DNA of 64,000 bases from JAPOXR01 sp963662395 (GTDB lineage Bacteria > Pseudomonadota > Alphaproteobacteria > Rhodobacterales > Rhodobacteraceae): NCBI GenBank assembly GCA_963662395.1, contig OY759511.1, positions 806,001 to 870,000 on the forward strand, in the 5' to 3' direction. Positions within the stretch are counted from its first letter, which is position 1. Each line of letters begins with the position of its first letter. The notes below the pieces were generated by a model that saw only the letters and a program-made list of their open reading frames with translations, ran no database searches and had not been told where the DNA came from. Below are positions 17,879-25,872 of the stretch, one piece after another. The position numbers were made by a program, and so were the translations under genes.

Positions 17879-19999
17879 CATTAAGGCCCGGGGAATACCG
17901 TATGGCGGACGCGACCCGGAAGCCCGACGCAGCGCCGGCCGCAAGTGCAGCCGCCGGCGCAGCGAGGCCCGCCGGGCCGCCGGTCTCTGCATCCGCTGCG
18001 GCATCGTCCCGCCCGAGGAGGGAAGGTCGATGTGCGAACCTTGCCGGGGCGACCGGCGCGACGCCGCCCGCGCACGCCATCGCGAACGCCGCGACGCCGG
18101 CCTCTGCGTGAAATGTGCGGCGACCGCGCCGGACGGCGAGGCTTATTGCCGACCCTGCGCCGGGACCCGCAACAGGCGGCGGGATTTGAAGGCGAAGCGG
18201 GAAGCCGACCGCCGCAGATATTCCGAACGTCGCGACCGGGGCGATTGCACGACCTGCGGAAAGCCAGCCGGCGGGGCCGCCGAGTGCCGGGCCTGCCGCG
18301 ACGCCGCGCGCTACGACGCCCGCCGCGTGGCCGGCGTCTGCGTCAAGTGCCGGACGCCCACCTTCGACGGCGCGGCCTACTGCGCGCCCTGCGCCCTGGT
18401 CAAGGAAGGGCGGCGCGACCGCGTGGCCGAGCAGGCCGCCCGGCGCCGGCGCTACGCCGACCGGCGGGCGAAGGGCCAATGCGTCGCCTGCGGGACGCCT
18501 TCGCCGGGGGTGGCCCGCCGCGAGCCCTGTTCGCGCAAGCACCGCGAGGGCTCGGGGGCATTCCGCGGCATCCCGATCTGGGACCCGAGCTGGACGGTGA
18601 TCGAGATCGCCACCGGCCGGGAGCACGGCCCCTATGACAGCGAGGCCGACGTCGCGCTCTGTCTCGCCTTCGCCAGGCTCTCGCGCGACGAGGTGGAGGT
18701 GATCGCCGACGTCAGCCCCATGGCGACGATGACCGCACCGCCCTGGTGACCCGGCGCCGGAGCGGCGGGGCCATTCCCTGCTGCGCTGCCGGCCCGCCCA
18801 GATCCGGATGTGCGCGCTAACGCATCCGGCTCCTCCCTCGGGTTGCGCTGTCCCCAGACACGCTGACGGCAAGTCGTCGGTTCGGCCACGGGTGCCGGAT
18901 TGCTTCGAAGGCGGTTTCTGCCTCGTCCAGGTCAGGCTCGGCCACGCGTCGCGCATCGGCAAGCCAGCGCAGCAAGTCGTAAAGACAATCATGCGTGCGC
19001 GAGAACGCCGTGGATTTGCGAGCACCACCCAATCCCAAAACATGCGTATAAAGGAAGCGTCGCGGGCATTTATCGTACGAGCCCAGACGGCTGTCCGTCA
19101 CCGCCCAATCCGTTGGCCAGTTGATCGCGACAGCCTCCAGCTTCGGAGCGTTTGCCGGAAGCGGGGGCTTTGGAGGCTCGCTCACCTCGTTGACATGCCC
19201 CTCGGACAGCCATTTCAGAAATGGCGGGGGCGAGAGCGATTATTTCCATTTGGCTGCTTTCGCGCATGGTAGAGACGAAGATGTGTCCGGGCGCGCGATA
19301 GCGCCACGAAGAACAGGCATTCCTCCTCGTCCATATGCGCGCGCTTCGCCATGTCCTTTGGCGACGCGTCGCCAGATCCATCAATCATGCCCTTGGGTGG
19401 TGGACAACGCTCGCCGCGGCTGGGACTCGGGAAACTTGCGACCGTCAATCCAGGAAGGTGCACTGCTTCGAATTCAAGCCCCTTGCTGCCGTGTGCGGTC
19501 ATCAACCGAACGGCATCGAGATGCAGTGCCGCGGCTGGGACTTGCCGCAAATCGCGCTCCTCGGCCAGCAACACAAGCTGCCGCACCCGATCGAGAGTGC
19601 GCTGGATCGGAAGTCCCATCCCCACCGGGCTCTGCTCGCGCACAAAGTTGAGGAATTGCCAGACAGCAACAGCACGCATGCGCTCCGTTACGGTCGTGGC
19701 ACGCCCGAACTCCCCGGCCAGGTTCGTATGATCGAGCAGATAGGTGGCGAGAAACTCCCAAGCGTTGGCCTTCGAGCCCAGGCCATTCATATCAAAGGCA
19801 AGGCGCTCCATGCCTTTCCGCCCCGATGTCGACAGGCCGGGTGTTTGCACCGCTTCCGCGAGCCCTGCCAATGCAGGTTCGTTAAGGGACCGAAGGAAAC
19901 GGCTCACACAGTGCACATCCTGTAGCGTCAGACCATATCGCGGCATCGCGCCGACCCTGACCAGTGCGTCGCCAAACGGGTCGACGGCTAGGCTAAGTA

Positions 20000-21777
20000 G
20001 TGCCCGCCAGAAAACACACCAAGTCATTGACTTGATTGGAGTTGTTGGTGTATTCTCAGGTCGAAGAATCGGGAGAATAGGCCGGTTTCGGGCCATTTTC
20101 CACCAAATCGGGCCGATTTCGGCCGATCTTCACGAGGCAGGCATGCGACAGATACGCAATCCGCAGCAGATGTTCGGCGAGGTCCGCATCGAGGATATCA
20201 GGCTCGATGCCAGATCCAGGGACGACATCCCGGCCCTGCTGATCGGGCTCCAGCATCTCTATGCAGGCGAGGCCTTCCGGGGGGCGATTGTTCGGGCTTC
20301 TCGACCAGTACATCCTTCCCGGGGTCAGCAGGAAGACCGGACGGCCGGGCATGGAGATGTGGCGCATCCTGGTGATGGGCGTGGTCAGGCAGGGGCCGGG
20401 CTGCGATGCAGGCCGCCTGCACGAGGGCGGCCCAGCACCTGACGCTCCGGCAGTTCCTCGGTCACCCGAAAGCCCGGGACGAATACCAGTACGAGCTGCA
20501 GAACGTCGTGGACAATGTCGGCCTCCTCAGCCCCGAATTGCCGGCCGAGGTCAATGCCCTGATCGTGGAGAGCGGCCATGCGGCCCGCAGGAGACAAGCC
20601 TGGCGCGCCGTTGGCCGGGCGCGCCGGTTCCTTCGTGGTGCTGACCGATGTCCGTCATCCCGCCGATGTCGGCCTCTTGCGGGACGCCATGCGCTGCCTC
20701 ATCCGCGATACCGGCCGGGCCGCCACCGCCGCCGGCATCCCGGGCTGGCGCCAGTGGAAGCATCTGTCCCGCCGGGTGAAGGCCCTCTACAGCGCCGTCC
20801 GCCGGACCCGGCGGGCCCGGCCCGGAGATGTGGAGGCGTATCTGGCCTGCTGCCACCGGCTGATCGGGCGGGTTGAAGGAACACTTCCTGCCCTCCGGGA
20901 GAAGGGCATCGATACCGGGCATCAGGGAGTATCTCGCCCATGCCGTCCGGCAGATCGATCAGACCCGGCGCCGCCTGCTCATGGATGAACGGATCCCGCA
21001 TGGCGAGAAGGTGTTCCCGGTCTTCGAGCCGCATGCAAGGTGGATCTCCAGGGGCAAACCCGGCTGTCCGGTGGAGCCGGGGGTCCCGGTCTGCATCCCG
21101 GAAGACAGTCACGGCTTCGTGCTGCACCACGAGGTGATGTGGCAGGGCAGCGATGCAGGTCATGCAGTGCCGATGGTGGCGGCCGCACGATCCCGCTTTC
21201 CGGACCTGCATGCGGTGAGTTTCGATCGCGGCGCCCGCAACCCGGAAAACCGCATCCGGGCAGGCGACATGCTCGAGGAGAACGTGCTGCCGAAGAAGGG
21301 GTATCTCAATCAAGCTGATCGGGCACGCGAGCATGATGACGGGTTCGTCGCCATGCGCCGGGCCCACCCGGCGGTGGAATCGGCGATCAATAACCTTGGC
21401 CACCGGGGACTTGACCGAATTCGCTCTCGTGGTGCAGGCGGGTTTGCCCGCTCGGTGGCGCTGTCGGTGGTGGCCATGAACATCCACCGCATCGGGCTGC
21501 TGCTGCGCCGGGGCCAGCAGGAGGACCGGCTCAAACACCGCCTCGCTGCCTGAGGCATCCGCTGATTTCGGCGATGCTCCCGGTCCGGACGGACCGGGAG
21601 CCTCTCCCTGCCCACTGTCCTGTCAGGAACTGCCGAAACCGGTGCCCGGGGGCAGGATATCTGCTGCCGGATCCTCGAAAATCTCCTGGATCGGGGTCAA
21701 ATCCGCCGATTATCGGTGTTTCGGTCGGGGTATTCGTGATCGGCAATTGCCAAAACGGGGGGTTCTCTGGCGGGCAC
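20000..21777 (+). mobile_element. ISNCY-family element inside the helicase gene (1778 bp)
   Basis: Perfect 12-base inverted repeats GTGCCCGCCAGA (start) and TCTGGCGGGCAC (end), flanked by the 6-base direct repeat TAAGTA (19994-19999, 21778-21783). Removing the element plus one repeat restores the helicase frame exactly (LLAVLSLAVDPFGDAL). Clean ends imply a fairly recent insertion, although its transposase is already broken. Confidence 0.88.
20143..21553 (+). pseudogene. ISNCY (ISDol1-like) transposase, frameshifted
   Basis: ATG 20143 gives MRQIRNPQQMFGEVRIEDIRLDARSRDDIPALLIGLQHLY, the typical start of this group. Scattered over frames follow GLLDQYILPGVSRKTGRPGMEMWRILVMGVVRQG, LTLRQFLGH, DEYQYELQNVVDNVGLLSPE, VLTDVRHPADVGLLRDAMRCLIRD and a long C-terminal part with GHAVPMVAAARSRFPDL and a late ARSVALSVVAMNIHRIGLLLRR. 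At least three frameshifts. Confidence 0.8.
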
Positions 21778-23508
21778 TAAGTACGGCCAACAGGTCGCGA
21801 ATCTCGTCCCGCTCAAACAAGCTGCCCAGGTGAAGGACGGGTATGCCGCGTACCTCCAGCGCCGACGCAATCTCGTTCAGCCGCCGGTTGGTCCGACACA
21901 GGACCGCCTGGTCGCGAAGCTTCACCATTCAGCGTCTCGAACCGGCGAAGCTCGGGATGGCTTGACCCACCGCTCCGATCGGCCGCCAATTCGAGGCTCA
22001 GCATTCCTTTTGACGCGCCCATTTGTGGCGCCACCGCGACAAAACTCTGCACGATCTGCTCGGTCGATCGATAGTTGACGCCCAGCTGATCCGTTACAGC
22101 GGCAGGGTAATCGGAGCTGAACCGAACCATGTTTTCGGAGGAAGCTCCACGAAAACGATAAATCGACTGCCGCGCATCGCCGACGACCCACAGCCGCTCG
22201 CCATCTCCCGCCACCATCTTCAGCAGGCGCGCACTGGCCCGGTTTACATCCTGATATTCGTCGACAAGCACGTGCCGGTGACGAAGTTGCACGCCTATAC
22301 GCACTGTCTCATCGTCTTCCAGCAAACGCGTAGGACGCATAATCAAGTCGCCAAAGTCGACGCCTCCATGTTTGCGTAGCGCCTCTTCATAGAGATCATA
22401 GATTTCCACGATCTCCAGACACTTGGCCGCCGCGATCCGCGCGTCTTCATCGTGATCAACCGCTTCCGCTTCCATCGCCTTCGCCAGCGTCCGGTAGCGG
22501 TCCGGCCCGACCATTTCATCCTTTGCGCGAGAGATCGCACCGACGATGTCTCTGAGCACCATCGCCGGATCCCAGAGGTTGCGGTAATGGACCAGCGGCA
22601 GCGTGGGCAGAATCTCTACAAGGACTTCAATCGCGTCGCTGCGGTCAAATAGCGAGGGATTTGGCGCAAGTTCGAGCTTGTCGTGATAGCGCCGCACGAG
22701 ATCGAGATCGAAGGCGTGAAATGTTCCGATCCAGAGTTTTGGCGCGGCCTCCGGGGCAGCCGCCGTCAATCGCTCAGACAGCTCACCGGCAGCACGATTA
22801 GAATAAGTCAGAATAAGGATCGAGGCAGGATCGGTGCCTTCGGCGAGAAGTGAGAGCACGCGTTTCACCAGCGTTCGCGTCTTGCCGGTCCCAGGCCCTG
22901 CCTGTAACTGAAAAGGCTTGCCGCGGTGCTCCGCAGCGCGTTCTTGGGACGGATCCGGCTTTCGCGCGGACGGTTGCTCCGGTGTTGACCCTTGGTTGAC
23001 CACCTTCGGCGGCAAGAGCAACGCGTCGAACATTTGTTGCCGAACCAGCGCCACAGGGAAATTCGTTCGATCCGCGATCGCAGTGGCGGTCAGGTTCTGC
23101 TCGAGGTGTAGCTCGCGGACGAAGGCGCGCGGGAGCAAAAGCTCGCGAGCGAATACATTCGCCTGCAATTCGCGCCGCTCACGCGCACCATAGTCTTCGA
23201 CGCGCTGTAGACCAACCGGCGCAGCCTCGGTGCTCCGGGAGGGATTGATATCGGACCCGACGCACATCACGGAGCCGGCGTGAAGCTCGGCATGTCCAAA
23301 TTCGTGCGCGACGAGTAGCGCTCGGTTTGCTGGATCGCCGCCCTCTTCGCAGCAGATCGTTCCGCCTTGGTCGTCGTATAGAGCCCGTGCGCCTTTCAGT
23401 GCCGGGTCACCCGGTGGTAGCCATACGAGCTCCAAATCGCGGCACGCTACGGCAGCTTCGACAAGAGCGAGCGGACCCCACGGATCATTGCCCTCCGAAA
23501 GCAACTCC

Positions 23509-24216
23509 TCATGAAGCGCCGCTGCCTTGGAGCGGATCGGCTCGAAGGGGTCCATGAGACCAGAGCTCCAGAAGAAACTTTTGCTGGGCCTCGTTCAGTC
23601 CGGAGGTTCTTACTGCCTCCTCGAAGCTTTGTTGTGCGCCGGTCGATGGCTTGCCGTCTACTTTGAAAAACTGTCCGGTTGGAGCTCCCGGACGCCCCGC
23701 GAAGTGGGCCACCACGACATCAAGCGGTGCCTTTAGCTCGTCTGCCACCCCTCCTTGAAACCCGGGCGTCATGCCAGTTGGATTGATTTGACGGTCACGC
23801 AGCTTGCCAACGAAGACGCCATTCGCGTGCAACCGCGCGGCGAACGCGCGGTATTCGTCACGCGACAAATCCAGGAAAGGGTTTGGTGCATCGGCGATAT
23901 CCGCGCGTGTGTTCCTCGCCTCAGCTGCACCGGTTGTCACAGCATGAAGTCGGTTCTGGAAGTGGCTCATCGCTCTGCTCACAGCCGGACTGACGGCACT
24001 CGGATCGATCGCCCCTTCCGCATCTTCCAAGACACGCTCACCTCGCAGGGCGTCTACCGCGATAGCGATCGCAAACTCGGTCAGCTCTTCTCCGAATTCG
24101 GGATACCGGCGGACGACATCGTCCAACAGCTTCGCGTCCGGCACGTCCTGCTCGGCAGACAGGACATACAGGGCTTCCCGCAATGCGCGCGGGCTTGCGC
24201 AGAGAGTCTGGTTCAT
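23509..24216 (-). CDS. Unknown protein in sigma-like/ImmA-UvrD operon
   Basis: 235 residues. ATG 24216 overlaps the sigma-like gene's stop by four bases. The N-terminal half is helical and acidic (ALYVLSAEQDVPDAKLLDDVVRRYPEFGEELTEFAIAIAVDALRG). The second half reads NPFLDLSRDEYRAFAARLHANGVFVGKLRDRQINPTGMTPGFQGGVADEL and ends TSGLNEAQQKFLLELWSHG. No catalytic motif, signal peptide or membrane segment; I recognise no family. Tight coupling to both neighbours suggests an adaptor, an anti-sigma-like regulator or the substrate of the ImmA/IrrE domain. The frame is intact. Confidence 0.75.
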   Translation of the reverse strand: MNQTLCASPRALREALYVLSAEQDVPDAKLLDDVVRRYPEFGEELTEFAIAIAVDALRGERVLEDAEGAIDPSAVSPAVSRAMSHFQNRLHAVTTGAAEARNTRADIADAPNPFLDLSRDEYRAFAARLHANGVFVGKLRDRQINPTGMTPGFQGGVADELKAPLDVVVAHFAGRPGAPTGQFFKVDGKPSTGAQQSFEEAVRTSGLNEAQQKFLLELWSHGPLRADPLQGSGAS

Positions 24217-25004
24217 AGGGCCTCCTTAATGCGGGAGAGCTTCGCAGCGGCCCGTGTGAGCCGATTGCGAATCGTTCGTCCCGCGCAATTGCACCGCGTC
24301 GCGGCCGTTTCCTCCTTGGAATCCTCGGACTCTTCCTTGTACCCGAGGACATGGACCAGGATGACGGCGTCGCGCTCATCGGCCGATAGAGCTTCGATCG
24401 CTCTCGCGAACGGTTCCCGGAATACATCCCATTCCTGCGTCGGCAGAATCTTGAATGCGTTCGACACGCGGGCGAATGCATCCTCATAGGCGTCCGGTAC
24501 GCTTGCTGCTTCGGATGGCGGCAGGTCGACCACAGCAATCTCACGCTTTCGTCGCCGCACACCTCGACGGAGCGCATCGATGCGCAGGGCTCTGAATGCC
24601 TTGTTGAACCGGCACTCGTAGAAATCGAGCTCGTCGGGAAAATCGACCGCGCCGTCAGTCACAAATAGATCCGTCAGGTCTTCCAGAATTTGTTGCCGAA
24701 GGCCCGCAGCGTCCGGCATTCCACCGTCCGGAACCTTGACCAAGAGATTCGCTTCGCTTCGCCCAAGCAGAATTGGCAAAACAGTGTTCATCAGCCGCTG
24801 ATCGTCAGACCGCCGCCCTTGTCCAACAAGATGGACGAGAAATTCAGACCGCAGATAGCCGGGGCCATTGCGGTCGGCGATCAACAGACGGGTCTGCAGC
24901 TCGGAACGTGAGAGGCACACGGCCTCGTCGATCTGAGCCTCGACAGCAAGCGGACGTGTATACAATGCGCCCTCCGCCTTCGTTTTCGTCAAGGGTCGAG
25001 CCAT
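24213..25004 (-). CDS. Sigma-70-like (ECF-type) regulator
   Basis: 263 residues, ATG 25004 behind AAGGGA. The middle part (FYECRFNKAFRALRIDALRRGVRRRKREI, about 145-173) resembles sigma region 2. The C-terminus (IEALSADERDAVILVHVLGYKEESEDSKEETAATRCNCAGRTIRNRLTRAAAKLSRI, about 203-260) is a sigma region 4 with its helix-turn-helix, including the 'acidic turn then CAGRTIRNRLTRA' recognition helix. The unusual N-terminal 140 residues have no recognised domain. It could direct RNA polymerase to its own operon. An inverted repeat sits just upstream. First gene of the three-gene operon and intact. Confidence 0.75.
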   Translation of the reverse strand: MARPLTKTKAEGALYTRPLAVEAQIDEAVCLSRSELQTRLLIADRNGPGYLRSEFLVHLVGQGRRSDDQRLMNTVLPILLGRSEANLLVKVPDGGMPDAAGLRQQILEDLTDLFVTDGAVDFPDELDFYECRFNKAFRALRIDALRRGVRRRKREIAVVDLPPSEAASVPDAYEDAFARVSNAFKILPTQEWDVFREPFARAIEALSADERDAVILVHVLGYKEESEDSKEETAATRCNCAGRTIRNRLTRAAAKLSRIKEAL

Positions 25005-25036
25005 TTCAGTCCCTTATCGCAGCGCTGCAACGGATC

Positions 25037-25061
25037 GTGAGCGACCACTTGGCGCGCTCAC
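25037..25061 (-). promoter_or_regulatory. Inverted repeat upstream of the sigma-like operon
   Basis: GTGAGCG (25037-25043) and CGCTCAC (25055-25061) form a perfect 7-bp dyad with an 11-base spacer, 33 bases before the ATG of the sigma-like gene. Centre spacing of 18 bases suits a dimeric repressor. The ImmA/IrrE domain of the operon normally cleaves such repressors, but no repressor gene is visible nearby. Confidence 0.45.
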
Positions 25062-25449
25062 CCTTTTAATCGCCTGCGTACGGAAAACCCGGAAAGCACT
25101 TCTCGGGCTCTTGGCTTGTCCTGCTCATCCTCGCCGCTGCCGGTGCGATTCGACTCCGCATTATGGCGGCAGCCTGACCCGCAGGCCGGCCTACGCCGGC
25201 GTGTTCAGCGTCACCACCAGTCTCCCCTTCATCTCGGTGCCCAAGGTCTCGTTAAACATCGATATCCGGCCGGGGTGCTGGTAGGCGTTGCGGTTGCCGC
25301 CGTTCACGTCGCCCACGCCATGCACGGAGAGGTAGAGCACCTGGTCACCCGTGGGCAAGGCAGGCATGTCGATCTGCACGCAAGTGAACGCGGCCTACTC
25401 CGTCGGGGCGTTGTGCCGCTCGCCGGCGTTCCTCCGGCGCGAGCTCTTC

Positions 25450-25800
25450 GCCAACGTCACCGGGGCATCGTCGTCGCCCGCTGCCATCTGCTTCAACCCG
25501 GTGGCCTGCGACGCCTTCCGCTTCGGCCTCTACACCGGCATGCGCCTCACCGAGGTGAACGCTCTCACCTGGACGCAGGTCGACATAGCCGCAATGACCG
25601 TCCGCCTCGACCACACCAAGCGCGGCGAACCGCTGGCGTTCCCGGTTACCCGCCAGCTTTCTGCGATCTTGGCGCGCCGGTTCGCCGAGCGGAAGCATTT
25701 CGCCGGGGAGGTGCGAAGCTGAGTTGTGGTTTCCGTTCGAGACGAGCGCATCCAACCATCTCGAATCCGTCCACCATCTCAGTCCGCACATCGGCAAGGC
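25450..25800 (+). pseudogene. Tyrosine recombinase fragment
   Basis: The plus frame reads CDAFRFGLYTGMRLTEVNALTWTQVDIAAMTVRLDHTKRGEPLAFPVTRQLSAILARRF (Arg I region of phage-type integrases). After a frameshift near 25724 it continues WFPFETSASNHLESVHHLSPHIGKA, as in integrases just before the HxxR box. Both ends are missing. The stretch 25080-25450 before it holds a minus-strand ORF of 62 codons (25191-25379) that I cannot assign. Confidence 0.6.
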
Positions 25801-25872
25801 CACCTCAGTAGGCGTTCCCGCGATTTTCGCCGACAATAGCACCGCAGACCGATACCCCGCACGGTCACGCCA

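Larger units (their letters stand above)
16312..18749 (+). pseudogene. CxxC-repeat (zinc-ribbon-like) protein, split by insertions
   Basis: Part 1 (16312-16574, GTG start behind GGAAGG) reads MAYRDIDARRRNDLARYHRRTAERRAAG with one CxxC...CxxC unit (LCLRCG, LCEPC). Part 2 (about 17879-18749) continues with YGGRDPEARR and five further units (LCIRCG/MCEPC, LCVKCA/YCRPC, DCTTCG/ECRAC, VCVKC/YCAPC, QCVACG/REPC), about 40 residues apart with Arg-rich linkers. It ends in a conserved acidic domain (FRGIPIWDPSWTVIEIATG, FARLSRDEVEVIADVSPMA). I recall similar uncharacterised proteins near integrases and conjugation genes of Rhodospirillales; that is memory, not a search. Between the parts lie an IS21-B derivative and an IS91 fragment. 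Confidence 0.65.
18817..23555 (-). pseudogene. ImmA/IrrE peptidase-UvrD helicase-nuclease fusion, disrupted
   Basis: ATG 23555, overlapping the upstream gene by 47 bases. Residues 1-190: ImmA/IrrE-like metallopeptidase with HEFGH (84-88) and ERRELQANVFARELLLP. Residues about 205 onward: superfamily 1 UvrD helicase: Walker A AGPGTGKT (219-226), TYSNRAAGELS, GTFHAFDLDL, Walker B LVDEYQDVN, VVGDARQSIYRFRG, NYRST. After the ISNCY insertion (20000-21777, TACTTA duplicated) come MTAHGSKGLEF (motif V) and FFVALSRARTHLRLY (motif VI). A frameshift near 19230 leads to SRLGSYDKCPRRFLYTHVLGL, the start of a RecB-like PD-(D/E)XK nuclease domain, lost after about 18885. Proposed role: damage- or phage-responsive DNA processing. 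Confidence 0.8.

Noticed and set aside
17733..19043. 436-codon minus-strand ORF over the CxxC gene
   Set aside because: The plus frame has regular CxxC units and a sensible C-terminus; the minus frame is its Ala/Gly-rich shadow, apart from the short IS91 part at its end.
25191..25379. Minus-strand ORF of 62 codons reading DQVLYLSVHGVGDVNGGNRNAYQHPG
   Set aside because: Reads like a protein, but has no recognisable family, start signal or context. Mentioned only within the integrase-fragment entry.
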